From the NCBI GenBank assembly GCA_028554755.1, contig JAPTOF010000021.1:1506501-1570500 (forward strand): 64,000 nucleotides of DNA, given 5' to 3'. This document shows positions 34,702 to 47,026 of this stretch, one piece after another. This stretch comes from Cordia subcordata (taxonomy: Eukaryota; Streptophyta; Magnoliopsida; Boraginales; Cordiaceae). The notes under the pieces are model-generated. The model ran no database searches and was not told where the DNA came from. It saw only the letters and a list, made by a program, of their open reading frames with translations. The first letter of the stretch is position 1. Every line of letters starts with the position of its first letter. The translations under genes were made by a program, and so were the position numbers.

Positions 34702-37363
34702 TTAGCGAGCCATGTTGATTGGATTCATCATACGGCTATCCAAGCTACTTGTATATTGTCCTGAAGACGACCCCCCAATACTACTATAAGGATTTAACGG
34801 GACAGTGTAAAGATCAGGAGTCATACAGACACTGTAAAGGTCAGATTGCTCATGCATGAAGCTCATGGATTCTTGACCATCACCATAGTCGTCTTGCTGC
34901 ACAGAAGGATGTCTAGTGAAATTCCTAAGCCTTTCCAGTTCCATTGCCACCTCTTTCATTGTTGGTCTCTCTTCACCTACTAACTTGAGGCACCTCTTGA
35001 TCAGCTCAGCAATTGCTTGTAATTGTTCTAAGCTTCCTTCCCTTAACACTCTAGGCTCAACTATTTGAAACAAACGGTTTTCTTTCGTAGAAGTCGTAAA
35101 ATATGTAGCCAAGTTCCTTTCCGCCTCAACTTTTGTATTAGAAAGAGGTTTTCGCCCCGTCATTAACTCAGCTAGAACCACTCCAAAACTATAAACATCG
35201 CTTTTCTCTGTCAGTTGGCTCGAGTGGAAGTATTCAGGGTCTAGATAACCCAATGTTCCTTGTACTAAAGTTGTTACTTGAGTTTGATCCAAGGGTAATA
35301 ATCTTGAAGCTCCAAAATCAGATATCTTTGCAGTATAGTTCTCATCTAATAATATATTGGCAGACTTGACATCTCTGTGAATTATTGGTATAGAAGCCGC
35401 AGAATGAAGATAAGCCAGTGCACCAGCAGATTAAGCAGCAATTCTTAAACGATTTTCCAAAGAAAACCAAGATTTGTTGCTACTATTGTGAATGTGGAAG
35501 AATAGTGTGTCATTAGGGACATACTCGTACACCAGGAGAGGAACTTCAGTCTCTAAACAACAGCCTAAGAGCTTAACCACATTTCGGTGATTCACTTGAG
35601 TAAGAATGATTACCTCGTTGATAAATAATTCTATTTGGCTCTCATCCATTATCTTCGACTTTTTTATTGCAACTACGCGTTCATCGAGAAGAATTCCTTT
35701 GTAGACTGTGCCATAACCACCTCGGCCAAGGATACGGTCTTCAGCATAGTTGTTAGTGGCCTTTTGAAGCTCTTCAGCAGTAAATATCTTAGTAGTTGAT
35801 TCTACACTACCTTCAGTTGATGATAGTTGCTGCTTTAGTAGTACTCCACCATTTTGCTGGAAGAACTTCTCTCTTTGTTTCATAAGCTTCCTCTTTTGGA
35901 TGATAAAGTACAACCAAGTAACACCAATGATCAAGGACAAGAAGCCAAAACTCATACCTACATGTAAGTATTTTAGAATGTTACATGATCATTTGAAATA
36001 AACAACAAATAAATCTGCAAGATCTCTGGGAAATTACCTAGCGAAAGTGGAATTACAGGGAACTGCGAGTTCTCACGAATGCAGCCACGACCACGACCTG
36101 CCTTTTGACCGTCACCATAATATCCTTTCGGGCAAGAACATTTGTATGAACCCGGAAAATTAGTACAGATACCTTGCGGATCACATGGATTATCCTTGCA
36201 CTCATCCATATCTATCAAACAAAGAAAGCAATAATCAAGCTGATCATCGATCAATCTAAAAGACTATGCACGAAAAAACAATCACAGTGTTGGACTCGTA
36301 ACCAAGAATTTAATAATTACCTTCACAACCAGGACTAAGGTATGGATTGCCCCCGAACCCTTCTGTACAGTTGCAGCGGTATCCTCCATGACCAGTGTTA
36401 GAATCAACGCATTCGCTATTCTGGTGGCATGCATAGTTAGCAGACTTTTTTGCTTCAGAGCAACTCATATCTCCAATAGCCCATTCAAGTAGCACAGGAA
36501 CATTTTCTGTAGTCCTGTTCAGAAAGGTTTCATCCAAAAGATCATTTTTACGAAATGTAAACTTTTCCGGCTCACCAAGAAATGCATACGCACAAGGGTC
36601 AAAAGACCAGACTAGAGTATGTTTCTTCAAGCTGCCTAAGTTAGCATTAAATTTCTTTAAGCCCTTTGGTATGGCAGTCTGGCAGCAACCAAGGCCACTA
36701 CATTCTCCATCAATAAGATCTTCGGCTTTGGAACACAAGGACACACATCCGCTGGTGAAGTTACGCCCATCTGTTCCTGCTATCAATGCAAGATCGTCGC
36801 AGCCCACGACAGTGAACATATTTGCGTCGGAAAAGGTATAAGGTGTACCTATTAAGCACGCCAAATAATTAAATACAACGAACTCCTTTTTTACAAATTT
36901 AACTTTTTAGATGAGCTCGTAACTTAACATTACCTGTTAGCGTGATTGTCGAGTAATTATTGTATGTCAAGTTACCAAGGGAATTATAGCAGCTGGAAGC
37001 CACCCAATTCTTGACACGTACTTCGGCGTCTGTTATATCAACAATCTCAAGATTACCAGTGCCTATAAAAGCCTTTGGTGGGTGGACAGCAGTATTGCAG
37101 TTGATCTGAAACCCGGTCCCCATTGAACACCCCGTGCCTAAGCCGACCCCAAAAGGGTATGGAACAGTTAAATTCCCACAATTGCTTTGGCAGCCAGGCA
37201 TGGTGATGTTGGTGCCTTTGCTGATCGACCTCGATGAGCTCGTCGTGGTGGTTCTGGACGACATGGTGTAATTTGACACGGCCGCCATGGCCAGGGGAAT
37301 GCATAATAACAAATAGAGCAAACTAAATGGCAGAGACATGTTTACTTGCATGTTATGATTCAT
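34702..37363 (-). pseudogene. WAK-B, wall-associated receptor kinase with one in-frame stop
   Basis: WAKs are plasma-membrane receptors that bind cell-wall pectin outside and signal through an internal Ser/Thr kinase. Four exons with GT-AG introns fit exactly: 37363-36934, 36848-36321, 36211-36038 and 35957-34702. They total 796 codons in one frame. Domains: signal peptide (residues 1-28); GUB_WAK ([18 protein letters not shown] to CCQTAIP); EGF ([15 protein letters not shown]); calcium-EGF (DECKDNPCDPQG); membrane segment (residues about 380-398); kinase with glycine loop GRGGYG (455-460), lysine 476 (VAIKK), then HRDVKS, DFGAS, YSFGVVLAELMTG. Codon 553 is TAA (35431-35433) where WAK-C has CAA. 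Translation would stop between the N-lobe and the catalytic loop. Everything else is intact, so a sequencing error or a very recent null allele are both possible. No start alternative rescues the kinase. Confidence 0.9.
36849..36933 (-). other. WAK-B intron 1, inside the GUB_WAK domain
   Basis: An 85-bp intron with a GTAATG donor and a TTAATAG acceptor. It splits the GUB_WAK domain after codons for TLTG. The same position is interrupted in WAK-C (52944-53039) but not in WAK-A. Confidence 0.85.
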
Positions 37364-39374
37364 GACAAAAGCACTAACTTATAAGCCTAGAGACAATTTG
37401 ATATATGGTTGTTAGTACTCTGTTTTTTCTATTGTTGTTTCTGAGTAGTTGCTTTGCGTTGAAGAAGACTAAAACATACGGTGGTCAAGTGGTGTTGGAA
37501 GCTTCTCTCAACTAGCTTTTGGAATTCTATGAGTCATGCCAATTCTTCTACGCATACCTGGTTCTTTTCCATTTTGTCCGCCTACCACAGTTAATAGTAC
37601 TCTGATATATTTTAGCGTGCGTTATTAAGCCTTACAAGAACAATATTGTCAACGGTAGTAACAGTCTGATACTTGTTTTTCTTCCCATTTCACAGTCAAA
37701 TTAAATAGTCTATGCTTAAATATAAAGAAAAGAAGAAGAAGAAGAAGAAATCTGGATCATACTACCATTATTTGGCTAACATTTTATTGTGGTGTTATAA
37801 ACCATTTTTATAAAGGTTTAGAGGGACGAGATATACATAATGCTATTTAACGCCCCTAAAATTTACTGTGTTTTCATTTGTATGGTTTTCATGATGTAAG
37901 AATGTTATCTTTAAGCAATGAAAGAGAAAACAAATTCATATAATACTCCTTCAGGCATCCTTGTAATTGGCCCTATATGTGGCTATAGAACATCTTCCTT
38001 TTTTTTTTTTCCGTTTTCTCATGTCATCATCTAGATAGTCTCTAACGACTTTAAACTTGTTTTAATTGACTTTTCGAAAGAACGTTTTTTTTTTTTTTAG
38101 ATATTTTTTTAAAAGTGTTTAAGTTAAAAATTGTGGTTCATAGAAAAAGTTAAAATTGAATTTTTTTTTCAGAGTTTTATTTTTTCTTTAAATATGGTTC
38201 AAATACTTATTGTATAAAAAGAAATATGCTTTTTTCATAAATTTTTTTTAATAAATAAAGTCAATCCAAACAAGCTTTTTGTTTTGGCCGACATTTTTTG
38301 CATTTATTTTATTATGGTATTTTTTCTTGTTTAATCCAATTGTACGTCTGCTTAAGCACATCTAAAAGCTAGGGCCAAGGGACACTTTTCATGCTTGTTC
38401 TCGTGCCGATATTTTCATAAATATAATTTTTTTCACCTCTTTATATGAAATGCCAATTGCAGGAAATTAGTAGAGCTCATGATGCATGCCTGTTGAAAAT
38501 TCAAAAATGAATACTATAACGCAAGATTATTGTTTATCAACTTGTAATTTATTTTTTGACAAATGAGCTGCTAAATATTAAGATCTCCACTATATATCTT
38601 GTAAATTTATACCACGACTCAGTATAATCTTTATCTATTTGAAGTATTCTTTTCTTTATCTTTGTCTTGAGAGTAGTTGTACCAATGCCAACTTGACAAG
38701 AGCTGACTTTGTTTGGTGCATCGTTGATAGTAATTCACAGTGTTGCTTGGCATGACTTATTTAATATTTGAATATATGAAGATTGATTGGTTACAATTAC
38801 CCAATGATTAGCATATATATTATGTTAAAGTTCTTCTTCTCTTTTTCCGATTACGTGCCTGTCGACCAAAAAAAAATTGATGTGCCTTTGACTAATTGTC
38901 TATCTTTTCTTTTAATTTTCATGTTGTATTATAATATTCAACTCAAGCATTTGGATGTGAAGTTTTGGCACTTGTATCCTGATATATATTAATTAGATTG
39001 CTTTAGTAAAGAAATCTCCAACATGCATGCATGGTTGAAAAAATAATCTTCAAAGGAGTTAAGCCAATAAGAAACTTCTGAATTTTGCTCCTTAAAACTT
39101 AACCTAAATTAATGCTCTTCAAGAGAATTGTTTTACTATTGAGTTGCATGCATCTTCGTCAATTCTCCAGGCCCATATTGATCTTGGAGAACATAGTATT
39201 AAGACACATCTTTTTGAGATTCATCTAAATTAATGACATGGTATACATGAAAGAACCAAACGATTTTCACCGCTCTATCAAAGCAATAAAATTGATAAAA
39301 TATATATAGTTGAAATGTAAAACAAACATTATGCCATGGACCCCCATTTCTTAGAGAAAATGAATTAATTGACC
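37364..39374. other. WAK-B upstream region, duplicated at WAK-C
   Basis: Non-coding. Its blocks match the WAK-C upstream region in the same order: 'tgctttgcgttgaagaag' near 37450 with 53600; 'accaatgccaacttgacaag' near 38680 with 54185; 'atgcatggttgaaaaaata' near 39025 with 56015; 'aaagaaccaaacgattttcac' near 39250 with 57015. An (aag)n run lies at 37727-37748. The WAK-B promoter must lie in the first several hundred bases; I cannot name a specific site. At 38853/38854 lies the empty counterpart of the Helitron at 54340. Confidence 0.7.
38053..38275. mobile_element. AT-rich MITE related to 33066-33293
   Basis: Left end 'aaacttgttttaattgactttt'-like and right end with the reverse complement 'gcttgtttggattgacttt'. 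The interior has long T-runs. Boundaries are approximate and no definite target duplication was fixed. Confidence 0.5.
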
Positions 39375-39723
39375 AAAATTTATAATATAAAAAGACCTAA
39401 ATGTCATCTTTTTTTAAACCAATTAAAGAGTTAAATACCGAAAATGTTAAATTCAAGTTGTGAAAACTCGATATCAAGGTGTCAGCTAAGCTAAGTTTGT
39501 TCTACCACTGCACAATGATATGGCAGAAGTAGTGCCACTTTGAGGTTGAGTTTTAAAAACTCGAACTTAAATTTTTTACTTTCTATCTTTCAATTTTGTT
39601 GAGTTTGAGTTTTTAAAAGTCAAAGTTGGTTGATTTTAAATTTTCAAAACTTAATTGAGTTTTTCCTTCCTACTTTTCTTGAAATCTCGAAGTCAACCAA
39701 GTTTAACTTGAACTCAGATAATA

Positions 39724-40048
39724 TGTTGATTGTGGTCCATATTCCTAGGCAACAAGAATAGCAAATTGCGTTGTTAGCAAGTTATCTTATTAGCTTGTTA
39801 CCATAATAACACATAATTAATAAGTTATCTTTTCTACTCAATAAGTTTTAGGAAACCAGTGCACTATAAATATGTGGCAATACCCATTGTATTACGTGTG
39901 AAAGAAAAACCAGAGTGTAAGCCTTGTAATCTTCGCTGATCAATAATGGAATTATTCTCTGCTTTTTGTGGACGTAGGCTTTAAGGTCGAACCACGTAAT
40001 TCTCTTGTGTCCGTTTTCTTCTCATGTTTGTGTGTTTTTTTCACAACA
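39724..40048 (+). repeat. Copia-3 5' LTR
   Basis: 325 bp from 'tgttgattgtgg' to 'ttcacaaca'. TATA-like 'actataaatatg' at about 39861-39873 would be its promoter. Confidence 0.92.
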
Positions 40049-41169
40049 AATTGGTATCTAGAGCATTGGTATTTTTTGCTGCAAAGGGAAAAAAATCAAA
40101 ACTCAAATTAAAGTCAAACCAAACAATGCCTTGAAAAGCCAAAATAAGCAAAAACCAAACAGTGCCTTAAGGAACCTTTTTTGTGACTTATTCAAACCCC
40201 TTCATCAGAGAAACGAAATTGAATGCAGAAGGTACCGTTAGCTTTGTCTTCGCACAAGGAATCTAATGGTAATGTTCGCGTTGCATTTGGTGGAGTAAAT
40301 CCACGGCGATGAAGGCTCGAGGCTCGAAGCTCGAAGTCGTGGGTTTCATTTTTGATGAAGAAAGAGTTTTTCGGCGTTAAATCGGAGATTGCTTGCTGTC
40401 GACGAGGTCTACGTCGAATGAGGAGAAGATTGGTATCGGCAACACTACAAACAGAGACCGGTGGTACGAGTTCTCAGCGGGTAGGTTAAGGCTTGCTATT
40501 TGGGCGACAAGGCAGGTGAAGAAGTAGACACCCGCGAGTTGTTTAGTATGGTTTATCTTTGGGTTGGGTTTGTTTGTTTGGTTTGGGTGGACCAGGTTCT
40601 GGGTTTGTTTTTCTCAAGCAGTAGGTCGGGTTTTGTTTTCAAATTGAGCCACGGGTAGAAGGCCTTGTTTGAATTGGGTTTAGGCTAGATCTTGGGTTTT
40701 GGGTCTAGGGTTTTTGAATTTCTTTGTTTTTTTGTTGGGCTTCGGTGGTTTCCAAAATAAAATTTAAAAAAATCTTTTGGCTTGGGCTTTTAGCCTAAGA
40801 GAAAAAAGAAAGGGGTTATTTATTTTAGGATTGGGCCTAGTCCAGGAAACCCAAAAAAAAATGACCAGTTTGACCCTGTTTGACCGCGTTGATCGGGTTT
40901 GACCGAGTGTTGACTTTAACCGTTGGCTGTTGACCAAGGGTTGATCGAGTTTAACCAGAGCCTTACCCCATATGTTTTGACGTGTCGAGCCTAGTTTTGG
41001 GCTCTGCTTTTCCAGATTCTGCTCCAAAGTGCGTGTTTAGGGACGATGTTGACTTTGACCAAAAAGTTTGACTCAGATCAATGTTGACCAAAGTTGACCA
41101 GAGGTGTTTCTAAGGTTTTTCGATGTGCTAAATCCATTTTTGCATTCTGCTGTGCAAAATTCTATCTCG

Positions 41170-44100
41170 AAGTGTGAGTTTTGCACAAACAAAGTTGTCT
41201 TCCACAGGTGAAAAGTTTGACGGGAGAGTGAGTTTCAGTTTATGGAGGATCAAGGCATTTATGACAATGCAAGGACTTTGGCAAGACAATGAATGAGTGA
41301 TCCCGGAGAAGATGAAACTAACAACGAGACAAGAACTTGAAATGAAAGCCTTAAGTGCAATACATACATCCGTGACAAATAAAGTATTGCTAGAAATTGC
41401 TAAGAAGATGGCAGCAGTTGAGGCTTGGAATACTTTGGTGAAATTGTATGCATCAAAATCTCTCATGAATCACCTCTACTTGAAGAAGCAATCGTATCAC
41501 CTTAGAATGAAAGAAGGTACGTTACTAAAACAGCACTTTGATGAGTTTACCTCTTGTGTTTTTGCTTTGAAGGACATGGGAATTAAAATTGATGACGAAC
41601 ACCAAGACATTATCCTGTTATGCTTCTTACCAGTTTCGTATATGAACTTTGTAGACACTATGTTGTACGGGAGGGACAAAATTAGCTTTGAGGATGTGAT
41701 TGCTTCATTGAAATTGAATGATCTTCAAACACATATCCCGAAACATAGGGAAAAAGTTCATGGGGAAGGTTTAGTGAGTAGAGGGAGATCGAAGAATAGA
41801 GGCGGATCTTCACGTAGAAAGAAAAGCAAGTCAAGGTCAAAATCAAGAGTGAGAAAGCTACGCTGTTTTAAGTGTGGTGAGAAGGGTTACATTAAGAAAG
41901 AATGTCCAAAACTGAAAAAGGGAAAGAAAAAGGTGGAGAATCCAGCTAATGTGGTAGAGAGCGCTGACAGTGATGGAGAGAGCTCGAGTAGTACCGGGGA
42001 TGTTTTGACTGTGAATGCATCCAGTGACATAATCAATGAATTCTTGATACAAGTGCAACGTTCTATATGTGTCCTAGGCATGATTGGTTCTTTTCTTATT
42101 CCAGAAAGGAAGGAAAAGTCTTTCTAGGCAATAACCTTTCGTTGAAGGTAGAGGGAATAGGCATTGTAAATATCAAGATTTTTTGTAGTATTACAAGATC
42201 TCTCAAGTGTTGGCATGTACTGAAACTGAAGAAAAACTTGATTTCTCTTGAACTTTTGGATTCTCATGGGTACAAATTCCGAAGTGAGAATGGTGTCTTA
42301 AAGGTGACCAAGGGTGCTATTGTGCTCTTGAAAAGGAACTTGACTAGCGGCCTATATGTTCTTCAAGGTAGTACGGTTACAAGTTTTGCAGTTATTGCAT
42401 CCGAGGAGAGTGATAATGACACCATGCAACTATGGCATAAAAGGTTGGGCCTTATAAGTAAGAGAAGACTGTCCGAGCTGAGCAAGAAGGATTTACTTTG
42501 TGGACAAAGAATGGGAAAGCTTAAATTCTGCACGCATTATGTCTTTGGAAAACAAACTGGGGTGAAGTTCAATAAGGGGCTAGAGAAATACCAGAGGTAC
42601 ATTTGATTATATTCATTCTGATCTTTGGGGTTCTAATAAAGTTCCTTCCAAGAAGGGTGCCAGGTATTACATAACTTTCATTTATGCATACTCTCGGATA
42701 GTGTGGGTATATTTCTTGAAAACTAAAGATGAGGCATTTTCAACATTTGTCGAGTGGAAGACATTGATTGAGAAACAGACTGATAACCAGATCAAGTGTC
42801 TTAGGACTGACAATGGGTTGGAATATTACAACAAAGAGTTTGATAAGTTTTGCATGAAACATGGCATTGTGAGACAACATACATGTGTAAGGACACCATA
42901 ACAGAATGGAGTTGTAGAACACATGAACAGAACTCTAATGGAGAAAGCTCATTATATGCTCTCCCATTCTGGCTTGAGTCAAGACTTTTAGACTGAAGCC
43001 GTTAATATGGCGTGCTACTTGATGAATAAGTCTCTATCTAAAGCTATTAAATTGAAAACTCCTTTTGAGTTATGGTCTAGTAAGCCTGCTGAGTACTCTC
43101 AATTAAAAGTGTTCGGTTGGCCTGTATATGTTCATGTGAAAAATGGCAAGTTGGAGCCAAGGGCAAAGAAATGCATATTCCTAAGCTATGCATTCAAGAG
43201 GAAAAGTTATAGGTTGTGATGCATAGATCCAAAGTCTCTAGGTTTCCTCGTCAGTAGGGATGTCAAGTTTAATAAGTCTACTTCATTAGACCAAGAAAAG
43301 GAGAATACGGTAGGTGGTTTAGACCACGGTGTCATAGAGCAGGTGGAGATATTTTTTGATGTTTCAAATATTCAACCTAGCAATAGTAGCAGTCCGATTC
43401 AGCCAACTCAGTCGACTGAGGTGCATGATCAGAATGTGCATGAACAACAGAAGTACAGCATTACTACTAGGCGGGAAAGAAGATAGATTAACGACCCTCA
43501 AAGGTATGGATACACTGATCTTGTTGCTTATGCTTTAACTATTGCTGAAACAATTAAAGGGCATGAGCCGAATTCATACAAAGAGACTATATCTGGGAAA
43601 GATTCTGCTCAGTGGATAGGTGCCATGAGTGAGGAAATTGAGTCTCTTCAAAAGAATCAGACATGGGAGCTTGTTGAATTGCCTGAGGGACAGTGAGTTG
43701 TCAGTTGCAAATGGGTTTACAAGAAAAAAGGAAAGTACTCTAAGAGTTGAAGGTCCTCGATACAAAGCATGGTTAGTGGCAAAAGGCTATACACAAAGAA
43801 AGGGTGTTGACTTCAACAAAGTGTTCTCTCCGGTTATGAAGCACAGTTCCATCAAGCTTTTACTTGCCTTGGTTACTCTTCATGATTTGGAACTTGAGCA
43901 ACTAAATGTGAAAACAACTTTTTTGCATGGTAATCTTGAGGAGCAGATTTACATGAGTCAACCAGAAGGGTATGTAGTTCCTGGTAAAGAGAACTATGTT
44001 TGCAAACTAAAGAAATCCTTATATGGGTTGAAGCAGTTGCCTCGGCAGCGGTACAAGAGAGTTGACACATTCACGGTAGGCGCTGGATACGCAATGAATG

Positions 44101-45241
44101 CCTATGATAGTTCTGTGTATCTCAAGAAGCTTCCAGATGATTCGTTTGTGTACTTATTGTTGTATATCGATGATATGCTCATTGCTGCTAAAAACATGTC
44201 TGCCTTCGACGAATTAAAGAAGCAGCTAGGTGATGAGTTTGAGATGAAGGACCTTGGAGCAGCGAAGAAGATTCTTGGCATGGAGATTCACAGGTATAGA
44301 AATGCTAGGAAGCTGTTCTTGTCTCAGTAGAATTATGTTGAGAAGGTGCTAGAGCATTTTGGGATGCATAAAGCAAAGCCTCTGTATGTGCCGCTTGCTG
44401 CTCATTTCAAGTTATCTGCAGATTTGTCACCTAAAACCGAGGAGGAGGTGGAGCATATGTCTTGTGTTCCATACTCGAGTGCTGTTGGTAGCTTGATGTA
44501 TGCTATCTTGTGCACTCGTCCTGACATTTCACATGCAGTTAGTGTTGTGAGCAAGTATATGGCATCGCCTGGGAAAGCACACTGGAAAGCAATAAAATGG
44601 ATAATGAGATATTTGCGTGGCACTGCGATATAGGTTTGTTGTTTAGCAAGATGATTAGAGATTGCGCGAGATTGGTGGGTTATTGTGACTTAGACTTTGC
44701 GAGTGATCTTGATAAGAGGAGATCTCTAACGAGTTACGTATTTACTTTCTTTGGGTGTGCTATCAGTTGGAAAGTGACATTACAATCTACTGTGGTATTT
44801 TCGACTACTGAGGTAGAATTTATTGTTATTACAGAAACTGTGAAGGACGTCATGTGGTTACAAGGCCTGGTTCATGATCTTACACTGCAGCAGGATACGA
44901 ATATAGTCTTTTGTGATAGCCAAAGTGCAATTCATCTGACGAAGAATCAGATGTATCATAAGAGGACTAAATACAATGATATCATATATTACTTTATTAG
45001 AGATGTTATATCACAAGGCCAGAGTGCAATTCATTTGACGAAGAATCAGATGTGTCATGAGAGGACTAAATACATTGATATAAGATATTGTTTTATCAAA
45101 GATGTTATATCACAAGGGATCATATTGGTGCCGAAGATTTCTACCCATGACAATCCAACAGACATGATGACCAAGGTGGTTTTAGTCAGTAAGTTCAAGC
45201 ATTGCTTGGACTTGCTTACTATTTACAGTGCGGAGCATTGA
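41170..45241 (+). pseudogene. Copia-3 gag-pol, degenerate
   Basis: Gag at about 41170-41950 (LWRIKAFMTMQ, then KQSYHLRMKEGTLLKQH). Its zinc knuckle reads CFKCGEKGYIKKEC near 41860, where the usual zinc-binding His is Tyr. The protease region near 42040-42070 is frame-shifted and its DTGA motif is lost. Integrase: LWHKRLGLISKRR (second zinc His replaced), VYFLKTKDEAFSTF, LRTDNGLEYYNKEF, NRTLMEKAH, with stops near 42900 and 42990. Reverse transcriptase (43629-44330) keeps YIDDM and FEMKDLGAAKKILGMEI. RNase H (44346-45241) keeps [13 protein letters not shown] and [10 protein letters not shown] motifs but contains a 99-bp tandem duplication. Multiple stops (for example 43219, 43486, 43695, 44328, 44632) make it inactive. 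Confidence 0.87.
44921..45118 (+). repeat. 99-bp in-frame tandem duplication in Copia-3 RNase H
   Basis: Two copies of 33 codons starting [11 protein letters not shown], with period 99 (44921 and 45020). Copia-2 has a single copy. The two copies differ at about 13 positions, so the duplication is not recent. Confidence 0.9.
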
Positions 45242-45313
45242 GCCCTTAGGGGCATTTGGCAACAAAGATGATTGGTGAGTTGATTGGAGTGAATATGTGT
45301 CAAGGTGGAGATT

Positions 45314-45640
45314 TGTTGATTATGGCCCATATCCTTGGGCAACAAGAATAGTAAATTGCCTTATTAGCAAGTTACCTTATTAGCTTGTTACCATAATAAC
45401 ACATAATTAATAAGTTGTCTTTTCTATTCAATAGGTTTTAGAAAACCAGTGCACTATAAATATGCAGCAATACTCAATGTATTAGGTGTGAGAGAGAAAC
45501 CAGAGTGTGAGCCTTGTAATCTTCGCTGATCAATAGTGGAATTGTTCTCTCCTGCCCATGAACGCAGGCTTTAAGGTCGAACCACGTAATTCTCTTGTTT
45601 TCATCTCGTGTTCTTCGTGTTTGTATATTTTTCTTCAACA
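45314..45640 (+). repeat. Copia-3 3' LTR
   Basis: 327 bp from 'tgttgattatgg' to 'ttcttcaaca', followed by TAATA. Confidence 0.92.
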
Positions 45641-45855
45641 TAATAAAACTAAAAAATAAAAACACCTCTAAGTTTGAGTTTTTAAAATTCAAACTTAATA
45701 TGGCATTTCTTTGGCTATGTTATGCACTAGTAAAGAAAATCCTCGCTTGGTTGGCACCTTGAGTTCGAGTTCTACTTTTATGGCATTTAGCTCATTAATT
45801 TGGAGAAAAATGGTATTTGATTTATTTTTTAAAATTTTGGTTCAACTAACTCATT

Positions 45856-46228
45856 CTTTCCAATTTCTTATATATTAATTATTGACAATATGTCGCATGA
45901 TGTCTACTTGACCTTTTCTCATTCTTTTTCCATACCACCATCATGTTCACTTGTGAAATAAAAGGAGAAAATAAATTTTATTTTTCTTAACCCTGGAAAA
46001 AGAAGTAAAAGCCATAGTTATAATTTTTAATTAACCAATAAAGTACATGAAAAAACAAAACATCTCAATGGTCTATTTTATTATACATTTTTATGAAAGA
46101 ATTAAATGGTATTTCACTATTATTATAATAATTTTAATTTATTATAAAAGAATGAAATGGTATATTCATTTAGACAAGCGCTACCCATCTCTTAGAAATC
46201 TCGACCATTTTCAATTTCATTCCTGATA
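45856..46228. other. Distal WAK-B flank, duplicated near 57560-58010
   Basis: Matches the far upstream region of WAK-C in the same order: 'tattaattattgacaatat' with 57568, and 'gaatgaaatggtatattcattta' near 46150 with 57957. Non-coding. It extends the duplicated unit beyond Copia-3. Confidence 0.65.
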
Positions 46229-47020
46229 ATGGTAGTTGAACTTAGAAGTTAGTTAGAATCTGTAACTAACATTGATATATAAGGCAATGCCTCCATACTT
46301 CATCTCTTGAGCTGAATAACATGATCTTCTTGTAGAATTCTCTCTATCTCCATGTTCTAACATGGTTATCAGAGCATTATAGTCCTAGGGTTTCTCCTCT
46401 AGCTCTAATGGTGAAATTCACCATAGAAGAAGCTGCACAGTTCATTTCCTGTGAAAACACAGCGATCTATTGGTTGATTTTGCTTCTCCTCGATTTTTCG
46501 TCTGATTTTATTGGCTCTTTATTCTTTGATCATCGACAATGGCTACTCAAGCGTCTGATGATTAACCTACTGGATTAAAGTTTCTTCTTCAAAATCTTAA
46601 CTCGCTTTATCAATTCAAACTTTATAACACTAATTATCTTGTGTGGAGATCTCACATGGAGAGTATAATAATTTGGATGCAAATAATCTCTTAGATCATG
46701 TGACTGGTGTGATTATTTGTCCTCCACAATTTATTCGGGCCTCCAATGGTAATCATACAGCTAATCCTGAGTATCTCAATTGGAAATTGATTGATATGCA
46801 TCTAAAACCCTGCATTACTAGCTCTCTTCCCCATATAGTTATGTCTCAAGTAATGATGTTTAAAACTACACTTGAAATTTGGGCTGCACTTCGAAAGGAT
46901 TCTCTTCATCCTCATATGTATATATATAAGTAGCAACTTCATAATGTAACAAAAGCAGCTCTTACTGTGCAACGTTACCTGGATAAGATTAAAGGAAAAG
47001 TTGATACATTGGCAGTGGTT
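46229..47020 (+). mobile_element. Copia fragment: 5' LTR end and partial gag
   Basis: An LTR-like segment ends 'ccatgttctaaca' at about 46371, followed by 'tggttatcagagc', an initiator-tRNA primer-binding site. Gag begins at about 46540 (MATQASDD, then FLLQNLNSLYQFKLYNTNYLVWRSHM). It shifts frame near 46660 and continues as YLNWKLIDMHLKPCITSSLP and FKTTLEIWAALRK. It breaks off at about 47020 where another repeat begins. The LTR start near 46229 is uncertain. It is a different family from Copia-2 and Copia-3. Confidence 0.7.
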
Positions 47021-47026
47021 GATAAA

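Larger units (their letters stand above)
39724..45640 (+). mobile_element. Copia-3, same family as Copia-2, old and degenerate
   Basis: 5,917 bp, with TAATA on both sides (39719-39723 and 45641-45645). The LTRs are 39724-40048 and 45314-45640. Inside the 5' LTR is 'ttggtatctagagc', a mutated initiator-tRNA binding site. Inside the 3' LTR is the purine tract 'aaggtggagattt'. The LTRs differ at roughly one position in ten by hand count, about three times the divergence of Copia-2, so it is older. A long non-coding leader (40049-41170) precedes gag. Confidence 0.95.
39375..45855. repeat. Inverted-repeat element split by Copia-3
   Basis: The left arm (about 39375-39600) and the reverse complement of the right arm (about 45650-45855) share strings in order: 'ccaaaattt', 'caaggtgtcagctaagc' against 'caaggtgccaaccaagc', and 'tttaaaaactcgaactt' against 'tttaaaaactcaaactt'. 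Each arm is about 200 bp. It is absent from the same place in the WAK-C copy. Probably a small foldback or MULE-type non-autonomous element. Edges and target duplication are uncertain. Confidence 0.55.
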
